From the NCBI GenBank assembly GCA_033557465.1, contig CM066033.1:20523080-20587079 (forward strand): a stretch of DNA of 64,000 nucleotides. Reading direction: 5' to 3'. The DNA is from Ichthyophis bannanicus (lineage: Eukaryota; Chordata; Amphibia; Gymnophiona; Ichthyophiidae). Position 1 is the first letter of the stretch, and every line of letters starts with the position of its first letter. The position numbers and the translations under genes are program-made. Below, in pieces: positions 1 through 10,829 of this stretch. The notes under the pieces are model-generated. The model did not search any database. It was given only the letters and a program-made list of their open reading frames with translations, and was not told the origin of the DNA.

Positions 1-943
1 CTGCACTACCCAGCCAGTAAAAGGAGCGGCCGAGCTGAGAGCAATGGACTCAGAAGCATGGTACAAACACTACTTATGACATTAGGCAACTTGCCTGATC
101 TCCCATTACCTCAGCTGCCCCCATAGCATAAGCCCTTTTGCTAAAGGCAGGCCAAACTGTAAACTACCCCACAGCAGGTGTACGACTGAACACAGAACAA
201 AGCTGGACTAGACTGCAGCAGCAGAAGAGCTTGTTATGTACAGAAGTGGCAGCAAATCTTCATTAGAATTGCACAGGAAAAGTTTGAACTTTGTTCCCTG
301 CTAGGGCAGAGGGAAGGAGACTGTTTAGGGAACAGCATAGCTCCAACTTTCCTATTTTGTTTCCCTTACTAGAATCTCTCTTCTCTTCACAAGCCCCCTG
401 CCTCTAAAACAGGGTCACCTTCTCCCTGCTTCTAACCTTTTTCCAGCTGCAAATAGGTCCAGAACTGCCGTCCTCTCCTCTGCCTGAGATATGGGCTCCC
501 CACGGGCAGACAGCTGTGCACTTTGCTATCATGGCTTCTGCCCTTCCTCTCCTGCCTGTGGGATATGGGCCCACCTGTGAACAGACAGCTGCTGTCTCCC
601 CTCTTTATGCCAGGGGGAAGTATAGGCGTGTTTGCACGTGGTTATGCACGCACAAAGCATGCATAGATAAATTCTATCCACCTGAACCTTCAGCAATAAA
701 GTACTGAAGCAAAGCAAAACCAACCTAAATAAAGAACCCCTCCGTAGGAGAGGTACTTCTGATCTATAGCAAGAAAGAAGGCAGGAAGCCCTGCTCCCCC
801 CTTCCCTTCAGAGAAGGAGCCAGTATTAGAGATCATTTATGCTTTAAATTGTCTAGTCACAAAACTTTACACTCTAATAGAAGACTTACCCTCATGAGAA
901 AGGGGAGTGCAGCTCAATGGGGGATTAATTCCCCTCCTAATGT
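1..943. other. Region downstream of the ferritin exon
   Basis: Ferritin is read on the minus strand, so the part nearest 943 should be its 3' untranslated region. A CATAAA-like poly(A) signal variant can be read on the minus strand near 836, but I see no clear AATAAA. The remainder contains short pyrimidine-rich stretches and no open frame with recognisable homology; the small frames near 516-723 look like chance. Confidence 0.4.
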
Positions 944-1102
944 CTAGCTGCTGTCCTCACCCAGGGTCAGTTTGTCAAAAAGATACTCTCCCATGCCCAC
1001 TTCTGCAGCATTAGGCCTCTTCAGATTGGTTAGGTGGTCACCTAGCATCTTGTTGAGCTTCACCTCTTCCTCCAGAAAGTGGGACTCCAGAAAATCACAC
1101 AT
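944..1102 (-). CDS. Ferritin, last coding exon (52 C-terminal residues)
   Basis: Read on the minus strand this encodes a ferritin C terminus: it starts [16 protein letters not shown], continues through GDHLTNLKR and [17 protein letters not shown], and stops with TAG at 946-944. These match the end of helix D and helix E of the ferritin subunit, which stores iron as a 24-subunit cytosolic shell. Immediately upstream (1103-1120) is a pyrimidine-rich stretch ending in CAG that does not encode the expected preceding residues, so it reads as a splice acceptor. A spliced exon argues against a processed pseudogene. The ESHFL and EEEVKL wording is closer to light or amphibian middle chains than to the heavy chain, but subunit type cannot be fixed from this exon. 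Upstream exons lie in or beyond the N gap. Confidence 0.88.
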   Translation of the reverse strand: MCDFLESHFLEEEVKLNKMLGDHLTNLKRPNAAEVGMGEYLFDKLTLGEDSS

Positions 1103-1120
1103 CTGTCCAGAAATAACCAG

Positions 1121-1620
1121 NNNNNNNNNNNNNNNNNNNNNNNNNNNNNNNNNNNNNNNNNNNNNNNNNNNNNNNNNNNNNNNNNNNNNNNNNNNNNNNN
1201 NNNNNNNNNNNNNNNNNNNNNNNNNNNNNNNNNNNNNNNNNNNNNNNNNNNNNNNNNNNNNNNNNNNNNNNNNNNNNNNNNNNNNNNNNNNNNNNNNNNN
1301 NNNNNNNNNNNNNNNNNNNNNNNNNNNNNNNNNNNNNNNNNNNNNNNNNNNNNNNNNNNNNNNNNNNNNNNNNNNNNNNNNNNNNNNNNNNNNNNNNNNN
1401 NNNNNNNNNNNNNNNNNNNNNNNNNNNNNNNNNNNNNNNNNNNNNNNNNNNNNNNNNNNNNNNNNNNNNNNNNNNNNNNNNNNNNNNNNNNNNNNNNNNN
1501 NNNNNNNNNNNNNNNNNNNNNNNNNNNNNNNNNNNNNNNNNNNNNNNNNNNNNNNNNNNNNNNNNNNNNNNNNNNNNNNNNNNNNNNNNNNNNNNNNNNN
1601 NNNNNNNNNNNNNNNNNNNN
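1121..1620. other. Assembly gap (500 N)
   Basis: An exact run of 500 N is normally a placeholder for a gap of unknown size. It separates the ferritin exon from a LINE whose 5' part is missing, so both features are incomplete. Open frames running through the N are meaningless. Confidence 0.99.
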
Positions 1621-3521
1621 ATCAAAACATCAACACCCTCCCCCTTGATACCCTCCCCAGATTCATGTACATGATAACCCACTCTGCAAGTTTGTACCCC
1701 CTTCCACCAAACATGGTTGAAGACATTATCACCAGAATAAACACAACTATGCAGCGAATGACCCCATGTCCAGCACACTGGATAAAATCAATGAGATCTG
1801 AACTCAGCCCGGGATATCGGAAATCATAAACCAATCATTCACACAGGAACTTTCCCATCAGCTCTCAAGCAGACCTCCATAAGACCTCTTCTAAAAAACA
1901 ACCAACTAGACTCAACAAAGGAAGAGTCCTATCGAGCAATTGCCAGCATCCCCTATCTATCTAAAATAATTGAAAAGGTAACACAAATTCAGATCCAACA
2001 ACATATAGACACCGCATCTCCACTAGACCCCAGTCAACATGGTTTCAGAGAAGCCCATGGAGTCGAAACACTGCTGACCTCACTAACCAACACTCTCATC
2101 ACTGGAATCGACAGCATCAAAAATGGATTTGCATTAATATTCCTAGACATTTCCGCAGCATTTGATTCAGTGGACCATAACAAACTCCTAACCCGACTCC
2201 AATGCAAAGTGATCCAGGGATTAGCACTGGATTGGTGTAAATCATACCTAGAAGAGCGCTGGCAACATGTTCGTATGGGAACAAACACCTCAGATCCATT
2301 CCAGTTGAAACAAGGAGTCCCCCAAGGATCCTCCCTCTCGGCGCTTCTCTTTAATATCTACATGCAGCCGATATGCGAGATCACACATTCATTCGGAGTA
2401 TCCTCTCTAATCTATGCTGATGACGTGCTGATTTTCACACCAATTAACACCACTCTGCCAGATTTTACAGTCTTAGTTGAGTGCTTCAATGCAATAACAG
2501 ACTGGCTTCTCACACAGAACATGAGAATAAACTTCAAAAAAACCGAAGTTTTAATCATCACCAAGAATAAGGAATTTTCACCTCCATCTACCCTAAAAGT
2601 ACGGGACGCCGAACTACCAGTCAAAACCGCTGTAAAATATCTAGGTGTAACTCTGGATCATCGCCTAAACTTCAAAGAGCACATAAACCGAACAGTGAAA
2701 ACCATCTACTTCAAGATCAGGACCCTCCGACACCTCAAAAACATGCTTGATCCTGACAACTTCCGCACCATCTTTCAAGCGATAGTCACTCCCCACTTTG
2801 ACTACGCAAACATAGTACTCCACGGCCTCCCAAAAAGCACCCTAAACACACTTCAATTAGCAATGAACACCGCTGCTCGCATCCTCCATGGGGCCTCAAG
2901 GAGTGATCATATAACCCCCATATTAAAGGAATTACACTGGCTCCCAATACCTTGCAGAATTACATACAAAGCCTTACTTACGACATTAGCTCCCCCAGCA
3001 ATCTGCACACTCCTCACTCACACCCCTAATACCAGAGCCAGAAGATCTGTAGCAGCCAATACACTAACCATCCCAACGGACTTCACAAAACGTTCAAAGG
3101 CAACCACGGAAAGAGCATTCTCATACTTCACCCCTAGATGCTGGAAAAAATCTTCCTCCCTCCATAAGAACAATCAAGGATCTCAAGCAATTTAGAAAAG
3201 CAATAAAACACCACTTGTTCCTCTTACATTTCTCCCAATACCAGTCACCATCTCCTACCCTCTCAACTGTTCCTAAGCCCCCTTTATAAACCAAAATTGA
3301 TCTGCTCCATTTCTTCTATATAACAAGAAATCTACCATTGTATATAGTTGTATAATTAAGATGTACAAAGTTTTCCCAAGTTGAACCCTGTTAGATCTCC
3401 TGTTACATGTAAACTCACGACAGCATGTTGCTATCTGTAAGTTCTTTATGTTTAATGTAAACCGCGCTGATGAGAAAGAGCGCGGTATATAAGAACGTTA
3501 AATAAATAAATAAATAAAATA
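1621..3521 (+). mobile_element. LINE-A: L2/CR1-like retrotransposon, 5' part lost in the gap
   Basis: The reading starts inside the linker before reverse transcriptase (INTTMQRMTPCPAHWIK, the same block as INTSTAPTDPCPVSWVK in the LINE at 56,271). It continues through RT and the C-terminal domain and ends in a 3' tail of AATAAA-type repeats (about 3,497-3,521) preceded by the 'gcggtatataagaacgtt' hairpin-like end typical of L2/CR1-like LINEs. The tail abuts the outer edge of the left palindrome arm, so this insertion probably marks the point where arm homology is lost. Confidence 0.9.
2170..3195 (+). pseudogene. LINE-A reverse transcriptase, C-terminal part
   Basis: The frame is open from about 1,848, where there is no start codon, to the stop at 3,195. 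It contains the RT signatures FLDISAAFDSVD (first catalytic Asp), QGVPQGSSLSALLFNIYM and YADDVLIF (catalytic YADD), followed by the conserved KYLGVTLD, HFDYAN and LHWLPI blocks of L2/CR1-type LINEs. The upstream linker (1,622-1,829) is in another frame, so at least one frameshift separates them. The endonuclease domain is missing. The copy is inactive as seen. Confidence 0.85.
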
Positions 3522-4460
3522 TCATTGGTGATTGCAAACAGGAGTGTGTGTGTGTGTGTGGGATGAGTGCTACAGAGGAGGCCCTGGTGTGCTGATCCGC
3601 AACTCTGGGGGGACATGGATGACTGGCAGTACCTGGATTGTAGGGCTGACCGCAGCATCATCAGGTGCCAGTGTGAATGGGCAGTAAATTCAGAAAAGCT
3701 GCCCTGCATCAACATAGCAGGACATGTCCCTGTCAATGGTGGGGGACCCTCGGAATGGGGGCAAGCTGCAGCGCAAACAGCACTAATACATATCCAAACT
3801 CACCAGCAGAGGTCTCTGACACTGTGCATATTCGTCAGGGCAGAGGATGGTGCTTTTGGGCATGTATTTCTGATGTTTGCACTGTTGCATCTTCTCATTC
3901 TGATGGTTTCCTATGAATGACAGGGATATGTTTGGATATGTAGCTGTACAGACCCATTTCATGATTTTTTGGCCCAGTCTTAGCATTGCAAATACTGTTT
4001 TCAGCGATGACCACTGTAAGAATAACTAACATCTCATTTTCCACTGGCTTTTACAATAGTTTTGGTGCGCTTAGATAACCTTGTAGTGTTCTGGGCATGC
4101 AACAGACTAGTATATATTGTCTGGTTTGCAAGAACTTATCTGTTTCATTAGTATTAATTTATGTTTGCATGAGCAGAACACTGTCAGTGTGACAATCAGC
4201 TTCGGAGATGTACGTTTTGCCAGCGGAGGCGTGCCACATAGAGACGGGAAGCATCTTTTCAAAATAGGGTGAGCACGGGGACGTCCAGGCCGTTTCTGTG
4301 TATACCTGTGTCCCTTTATAACAGCGAGGGCCTGCATTTCCCGAGGCGGGCTGTTCATGTATCTCCCTCATGCTGGTACTGCAGCCGTGTCTATACCCGC
4401 TGTTTTGGAAGCAGGTTTATAACATGCCCATTTTCAATTTAGATGTTTCTGCCAGCCAGA
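3522..4460. other. Unassigned block at the outer end of the left arm
   Basis: It contains a (GT)n run at about 3,545-3,560 and a frame (3,567-3,920) that is conserved in the right arm (48,087-47,782, minus). I do not recognise the protein. Conservation between arms is expected from the duplication itself and does not show coding function. From 4,160 to 4,460 I see nothing further. Confidence 0.4.
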
Positions 4461-4461
4461 C

Positions 4462-6612
4462 GTGGATGTTATAGAATTGCGCTCATACCAGAACAGAAAC
4501 ACAAACAAGCAGAAGGTCCAATGCCCCTGGTACTCAAGCGATATCAGGGATGCAAAGCGTAATCTCCGAAGACTGGGGAGAAAATGGAGGCGGAACAAGA
4601 CGCGTAACTCCCTGTCTCAATACAGAGCGAAGCAACTGGAATATTATAATCTGATAAATGAGCATAAACAGCAGCACCATACCAACCTAATCATGAAATC
4701 TGTCAACAGACCGAGAGAACTCTTTAGCATTGTCCAAAAGCTCACTAAGGACACCATACAGCACTGTACCCAACATCTTGACCCACAGGAATTTGCGGAT
4801 TACATGCAAGCAAAACACACCACCCAGACATGCTCCCACACACCGCAGACAGATGACCATGAAAGAGCCGCATCAAACCTGGGAGAACTTCAGCATACCG
4901 TCAACACATCAAATAGAGGACATAATGAATGGACTGAACACAACAACCTCACCATCAGACCCATGCCCAGTATCTTGGCTTAAACCCACAAGAAGCCAGC
5001 TCTCCCATCACATTCCCAAAATCGTTAAAGAATCACTCCAACAAGGATACATGCCACAATCCCTGAAGCAAGCCATGATACGACCAATACTTAAAAGAAC
5101 ACCCTAAGCCCCTCTGAACCAAAATCATACCATCCCATCTCCAACCTACCATTACTTGCGAAAATCATTGAAAAGACGGTGCAAAGGCAACTTCTGAACC
5201 ACATTAACATGAATGCCCCACTGGACATCCAACAACATGGCTTTAAACCTCAGCACGGTATAGAAACACTACTCACTTCCCTCTTTGACAATCTCCTAAG
5301 AGGCATAGATAACATAAAGAACGGATTCCTGTTAGTATTCAAGGACATATCAGCAGCCTTTGACACCGTGCCCCACGCCGGATTACTACAACGCCTGCAA
5401 CAGATAGGACTATGAAGTGTTTTACTTCCTACTTGGAAGATCGAACACAACAAATCAAATGCGCCCAAAAGAAATCAATGCAGTTCCCCATCACACAGGG
5501 AATACCACAAGGTTCAGCCTTGTCATCAATGCTCTTTAATATCTACATCCAATCCATATGCAACATCATCAAACGCTACAACCTTCATTATCACCTCTAT
5601 GCTGACGACATCATGGTGTATGCTCCAGTCAACCTACTAGCGCTTGACACCACAACAATAACCAGATGCCTTGAAGACATGAATACCTGGCTCTCAACCA
5701 ATAACCTCATAGTCAACTACGATAAAACTGAGGCAATGTTCGTCACCAGGAATCCCACCTTCATTCCACCACAAACTATCAACATTCTTGACAAACCAAT
5801 AGCAGTCAAAGATGAAGTTAAATACCTGGGCATTGCAATGGACAGATCCCTGAACATGAAATCCCACATCACCAAAACCGCAAACAAGGCCTATCAACGT
5901 TTAAGAACCATCAGAAAGCTCAAGCCAATACTCCGCCAGAACCACTTCCGCACAGTGTGTCAAGCACTCATCACACCAATACCTGACTACGGAAACTCGA
6001 GTATCAAGGCCTCCCCCAGCAGACCTTACACCCACTCCAAATGGTGCAAAACACTACAGCACGCATCGTTAGACACTCCAAGAACTGAGCACATCACCCC
6101 AGTCCTACAGCACTGGCTCCCAATGATGACCAGAGCAAAATTCAAAACAGTCCTGATCATCTTTAAAATCATTCACCATCTCTCGGCAGATGCACTCCAA
6201 GATATCATAACAAGGGATATCAGCAATAGACCATTAATGACAACATGATTTGTGATATCCTGCAGGTGTGCCAGACAAAACAAACAACCTCAAGAAGAGC
6301 TCCTTCATTATTGGCGTCCACACTTTGGAACTCCCTCCCAACGAGCCTGAGGGCCTTGAATGACCTCATAGACTTTCGCAAGGCCCTTAAAACCCTGTTC
6401 TTTACAGAAACCTATGAGCAAACAGACAACAGTCTCCACCCGAACAGTAATGCAACTACCTCTTCCAACCCGATACTCACTTATCCCAACTAGACACACG
6501 AGTTCATTGTATAATGTCGTCAAGTACCCTCATGTTAAGTGTAACCACAACTGTCATGTGACCACTGTGATTGAAGGATAAGGTGGTATACAAATCTGTC
6601 TAAATAAATAAA
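4462..6612 (+). mobile_element. LINE-B, left-arm copy: 5'-truncated L2/CR1-like LINE
   Basis: It starts in the post-endonuclease linker (PWYSSDIRDAKRNLRRL, then NRPRELFSIVQKLTKD), passes through RT (GFLLVFKDISAAFDTV, QGIPQGSALSSMLFNIYI, YADDIMVY near 5,601-5,622) and a C-terminal domain, and ends with a TAAATAAATAAAT tail near 6,612. Several frames are needed to read it (4,462-4,983, 5,179-5,415, 5,412-6,248, 6,245-6,493), with stops near 4,981 and 5,413, so it is a pseudogene. Segment 6,251-6,273 is inverted relative to the right-arm copy and to related LINEs. The endonuclease is absent. Confidence 0.88.
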
Positions 6613-6734
6613 TCTACGAGTAATAAAAATGTCTTAATCTCTCTCCTATAAGTCAATAGATTTCTCTCATCATGAAGGAATAAAGTTCCTTCCTCAAGTC
6701 TTGCTGCGCACCTTCACATGGTGACCCCGTTGTA

Positions 6735-7030
6735 TTTATTTATTTATTTTTATTTATTTGGTTTTATATTGCACTATTTATGATCAGCATGGTTTACAAA
6801 ACAACAACATATTACAAGGAACATTTTCCATTAAACATGTGAACAAGATATTAACATATTTACATAAATAGGTGATACACAGTAGCATGTAAGACTAGGA
6901 ACTATTTACAGTCTAACAGAATCTTGAGTATGACATTGAACTGATGTGGTTGTATAACATCCATACTAAATCTCAACAAGGTGACACTACAATTGGAGTA
7001 TGGTAGGAACAAAAAAGAAAAATACATACT
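6735..7030 (-). mobile_element. LINE or SINE 3' end, tail-to-tail with LINE-B
   Basis: On the minus strand a short non-coding segment ends in GCAATATAAAACC and then a (TAAA)n tail at about 6,735-6,760. The tail points towards the tail of LINE-B, so two retroelements meet tail to tail. The right-arm counterpart is 45,240-45,515 on the plus strand. No coding sequence is left. Confidence 0.6.
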
Positions 7031-7055
7031 GGCCACACATCACCCAGGATAAAAG

Positions 7056-7241
7056 GTGCACTCCCAAAGCTTACACAACAGGGCTAACGATAGTGGTAGC
7101 GATAGTGCAGACATTACAGATGTAGATAACATCCCTGCCGCAGATAAAGGCCATGGTGAGCATGTTCATGGACCCATTATGGCAGGATATATACCACAGA
7201 AATTAATGAAAAAGTTAAGAGGATTAACTATGGTTCCTTAG
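7056..7241 (+). other. Small open frame kept in both arms, function unknown
   Basis: A 61-residue frame (start HSQSLHNRANDSGSDSADI, end LRGLTMVP) occurs here and at 45,183-44,998 (minus), differing at a few residues around GYIPQ/RNKSQ. I do not recognise it. It lies directly before the repeat with the TATA box at about 7,333 and is probably the tail of a mobile-element frame. Real translation cannot be judged from sequence. Confidence 0.3.
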
Positions 7242-8080
7242 CGTCCTTCCAGTCCAGTCCTTTTCCTCTGAGTTGTGCTCCCCTTCCAGCAGCTTGGAGA
7301 CTGAGCCCATCATCAAATTGATGACCCTCTGATATAAATACCATTAGCACCACCCACCAGCTCCAGTAAGTTCAGTCTCCAAGCAGCTGGAGGGAGTCAG
7401 TAAGCCAGGGAACAGGGCTTACTAGAGAGACACTTAGGAACTACAGGGGTTTAGATTTGGGATCCTTGGTTCTGTTGTTGGTTTTTATTTCTTTCTTCCT
7501 GTAAAGTATTTTACTTTAATTTGCTTTGTTTTAGTTTTTTTCTTTCTCCCTCGAGGAGCGAGATTCCCTCCCCCTGCCTCCCCCCCCTCGGGTGCCAGGG
7601 GACAGGAGGAGGCGTTCGGTGGCCCACGTCAGGGGCTAGAGAGCCCGGAAGAGGGAGAAAGCAGAGGCGTCTTCTCTGCCCTGCCCTGCGCTCTGACGGA
7701 TGAAGTACTGGCCGGCTCACAGAAGGAACCTGCCCTTCTGTCCACCTCACGCTGAAGCCCTAAAGGCAGATAAGCGCGGGGGGGAAATCGCTGACAGAAA
7801 GAAGGAGCTCCGGAGCGAAGAGTGAGTTCAGGCAGGCAAGGTGTGTGGCGGCGAGCCGCGTGGTGTGTTGGCTGCCACACGGCTGCCAACCACATGGCTA
7901 GATGTGGCCTACTACTGCCCGGGAGTGAAAAGACAACAGCTAGAGAGCAGGTACGCCTTTCTTTTTGCGTGCCTTTACAGCAACAGGATAAAATCAAAAT
8001 AAACTGAATAGTAGGCAGACTGGATGGACCATGCTGGTCTTTATTTGCCGTCATTTACTATGTTACTATGTTAAGATTCC
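7242..8080. mobile_element. Composite repeat, possibly DIRS-related, with TATA box
   Basis: It starts at 'gcgtccttccagtccagtcc', a block echoed at about 9,219, and contains GATATAAATACC (TATA-like, about 7,331), a T-rich stretch, and a C/G-rich stretch (7,551-7,600). It ends in the block 'gcaggtacgcctttc ... ggaccatgctggtcttta ... tactatgttactatgtta' (7,950-8,073). Segment 7,601-7,943 has no counterpart in the right arm, where a DIRS reverse-transcriptase fragment sits instead. The outer parts match between arms. Confidence 0.45.
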
Positions 8081-8889
8081 CCCAGGCACTGTTTATGCAG
8101 CAAGCCTGCTGACTGCCTCATCGCTTGCCCCTCAAGAACAGGAGCCAAATCCTGCCTCCCTGAAGGGCCTAAAATGTCCAGCTGAGCAAGAGACAAAATG
8201 GCTGTGATTCCTGCCAGAACTGCAGCCTGAGAAAAACTCAGATTTGCTGAATTGGCTTTTTCTTCTGCTGCCAGGGTACCCCCCCCCCTCCCTCCCCAGC
8301 TAAACTGGGCGACCCTGGAAACTACTGCCCACCGTGCAGTCCTTGGCCTCACATGTCCTGCAAAATCCTGCCGCAGACAGATGATCTCACCTGCAGTCAC
8401 TGGCCGCGCAAATGGCCTTCCCCAACAGCATTTCCACAGCGCAGGAACTAACTGTCTCTCAAGCCAACACACAAGTTCACAGCTGCCTATGACAGCGCCT
8501 TCACACTGCCAGTAAAGACAACCGATCCCTCACCTGCAATGGATCCCAAACTTACCACCCGAGTCCTGAAGCTGCAAGGGAAGCCCGACGCACGATGAAC
8601 AGCCAACATACAAAAGAAATTAAAGCAGCATACACCCTTTTACCTGCAAAGACCATTGAAGGCTGCAGTATTGTTGGGATGCCTTCTAGAAAGGTATAGG
8701 GACCAGAACCACTGGGTGTATGTCGTCCTCAGGGACCTGCAAGCAACCAAGGAGCGTTGGTACCCTACAGGCTGAATTTACACTCCACCACAGCATCCAC
8801 TTTACTCACAAAGCCTGATCAGCTCTTTGGTCAACTGGAAACTGCCCCTTTTTAAATTTTTTTTATTGAATGCCAATTGAGTTCTTCCC
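8081..8889. other. Unassigned arm sequence
   Basis: It has no recognisable gene. C-rich and T-rich runs occur at 8,278-8,300 and 8,850-8,870. It is matched in reverse complement by about 43,251-44,070 of the right arm. Confidence 0.4.
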
Positions 8890-9173
8890 CATCTGCTGGA
8901 GACTGAGGATACTGGCATGGAGGGAGGAGCTCAGCCTCCTCATACTGTGACATCACCAAAGTCAGGAATTCTCAGTGCCATCTGCTGGAAGACTGAGGAT
9001 ACTGGCTTGGAGGGAGGAGCTCAGCCTCCTCATACTGTGACATCACCAAAGTCAGGAATTCTCAGTGCCATCTGCTGGAAGACTGAGGATACTGGCTTGG
9101 AGGGAGGAGCTCAGCCTCCTTATACTGTGACATCACCAAAGTCAGGAATTCTCAGTGCCATCTGCTGGAAGGG
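8890..9173 (+). repeat. 90-bp minisatellite, 3 units (left arm)
   Basis: The phrase GACTGAGGATACTGGC starts at 8,901, 8,991 and 9,081, giving a 90-bp period. Each unit carries GGAGGAGCTCAGCCTCCT (itself palindromic), ACTGTGACATCACCAAAG and GCCATCTGCTGGAA. The unit length is a multiple of three, so a frame runs through it, but that is a by-product of the period. The right arm has about six units at 42,695-43,250. Confidence 0.93.
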
Positions 9174-10829
9174 GACAGAACCCAGGAGTCTGGTCTCTAG
9201 TTATCTGGCAATTCCATAGCGTCCCTCCAGTCCAGGCCAATCCCAAATATTCCTTTTGCCGCAGAACTTTGAGAAAGTTGCTGCTGAGCAGATCACTAGT
9301 TTTTATGTGTGTGCTTGTGATGTTATTTTATTTATGTAAATATTATGTATGTTAAATTGCAACCTACCCAGAGTCTTAAAATGGATAAATACCAAAATAA
9401 ATAACCCCCCCTCCCCCACGCACTGATCTGTGTTTGGTTGTGGACATAAAACAGAAAGAGCAACGTCAGTTAAGCTGAATGAGAATGTTAGCTGCCAGGA
9501 TAGCCTTAGACACATCCTGGTAATGCAGCGTGACCTAAGGGCAGCTTTTGCTGTAATCAACCAAACCCTTCGATTAACACGCTTAGAACAAACTAGCTGA
9601 TGTCGCTCTGAATTACTGCTGTTCCTATTCATCAAGACGTGTGTTTAGGTGTCAATAAATGCTAATAGTCTCTGCAATCTACCTACTGTCATATGGTGGC
9701 CCTCAGGGGTCTGTTTGGCCCCTACTTTATTAAATGTTTTCATCTCACCCCTGGCTACCTTGATATTGGATTTGGGGGATCAGAGCTTATTTCAATGCAG
9801 CTGACATTCATCTCCTCGTTGTTCATGACAGTTGGGATTTGAATTCTCAGCATAATTAGAGCACAAGCTGGAGATTTCCAGTAAATACTGCCTAGGATCC
9901 AAGGCCAGTCTCACCTCCACCAGCCCTTCCAGCCCCACAACCACGTCTTCCCAATATGCTTTCCTCTTCCGAGTCACCAAATATGCAAGAAGTCCCCTTT
10001 CTCCAGCACTGGCTAAAGGCCTCTGGGAATGCCCTCACTGTATCACCTATATATAATTTTACAGCCATTTCCTTGCTAATGTGCTAGAGGAAGCCTTCCC
10101 TGATCCTTCAAATATTCTCTTCCACCTCTGCTCTCTGAACAAGGCTGGACACAGCCACAAACTGGAACAAATGTCGGCCTACAGCAGCACCATTTGGGGG
10201 GGGGGCAACAACAGCAGAGCAGAGCAGTGCAGTGACCCTTTGAACATTTGCACTCCGTTGCTCACCTTACCTCTGCCAGAGCCGACTCAGCCCTGCCTAA
10301 AAGCTTCACAGCACATCAATGACCCTTTGAACACCTGCACGCAAACCCTTAAGGACTGTTGATATGTATTGAATGCATAATCATCTCAGTCAGTTGATTA
10401 ATATTAAAATGCATTACTGTAAATTACATTATCTACTGTGGCTTGTCTTAACCCACAAGAACTGAAAAACTGAACTTCACCTTCCCTGGGCCACTAAAGT
10501 TCTTAGGTTATGCCTCCTTGGCTAAATCAGATGGTATCATGCTTATCAATCATGTTCCCCCCCTGCAACAATGGAGAAGCCCCTCCACTGCTCGCAAACC
10601 CCACCAGCCCTTTTAACCACACACACATGCTTCAACCCTGATCCCGCCCACAGGTCTCACTCCTCCGTCAGCTGCCCCCTACAGCTCCGCAGGTAGACTA
10701 CTCCATCAAAAGAATGGAAACACAGTGGGAGGTAGAGAGAGGACAAAGGCCTCTTATCCCACCAGCGCTGAAGCCCTAATCGGCACATGCTGACCTTAGT
10801 AAGACGTCCAGGAGGAATTTTATACTTAC
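9174..10829. other. Arm sequence downstream of KRAB exon 4, no gene seen
   Basis: It contains a short LINE/SINE-like 3' end (about 9,300-9,404, plus strand, ending in AAAATAAATAACC) and otherwise unassigned sequence. If the KRAB gene of the left arm (minus strand) continues, its next exon would lie here, but I find no C2H2 zinc-finger coding sequence. The small frame at 10,081-10,362 is mirrored in the right arm (41,774-41,496) and is not recognised. Confidence 0.4.

Noticed and set aside
972..1829. 285-codon plus-strand open frame across the gap
   Set aside because: It is mostly N and is antisense to the ferritin exon at one end and part of LINE-A at the other.
3567..3920. Harbinger-like or exon-like protein in the outer arm block
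   Set aside because: I looked for HARBI1 or other known motifs in this frame and in 48,269-48,015 and could not support any; conservation between arms is explained by duplication.
8890..9219. Possible CRISPR-like direct repeats
   Set aside because: The 90-bp units are contiguous with no unique spacers; it is a minisatellite in a vertebrate genome.
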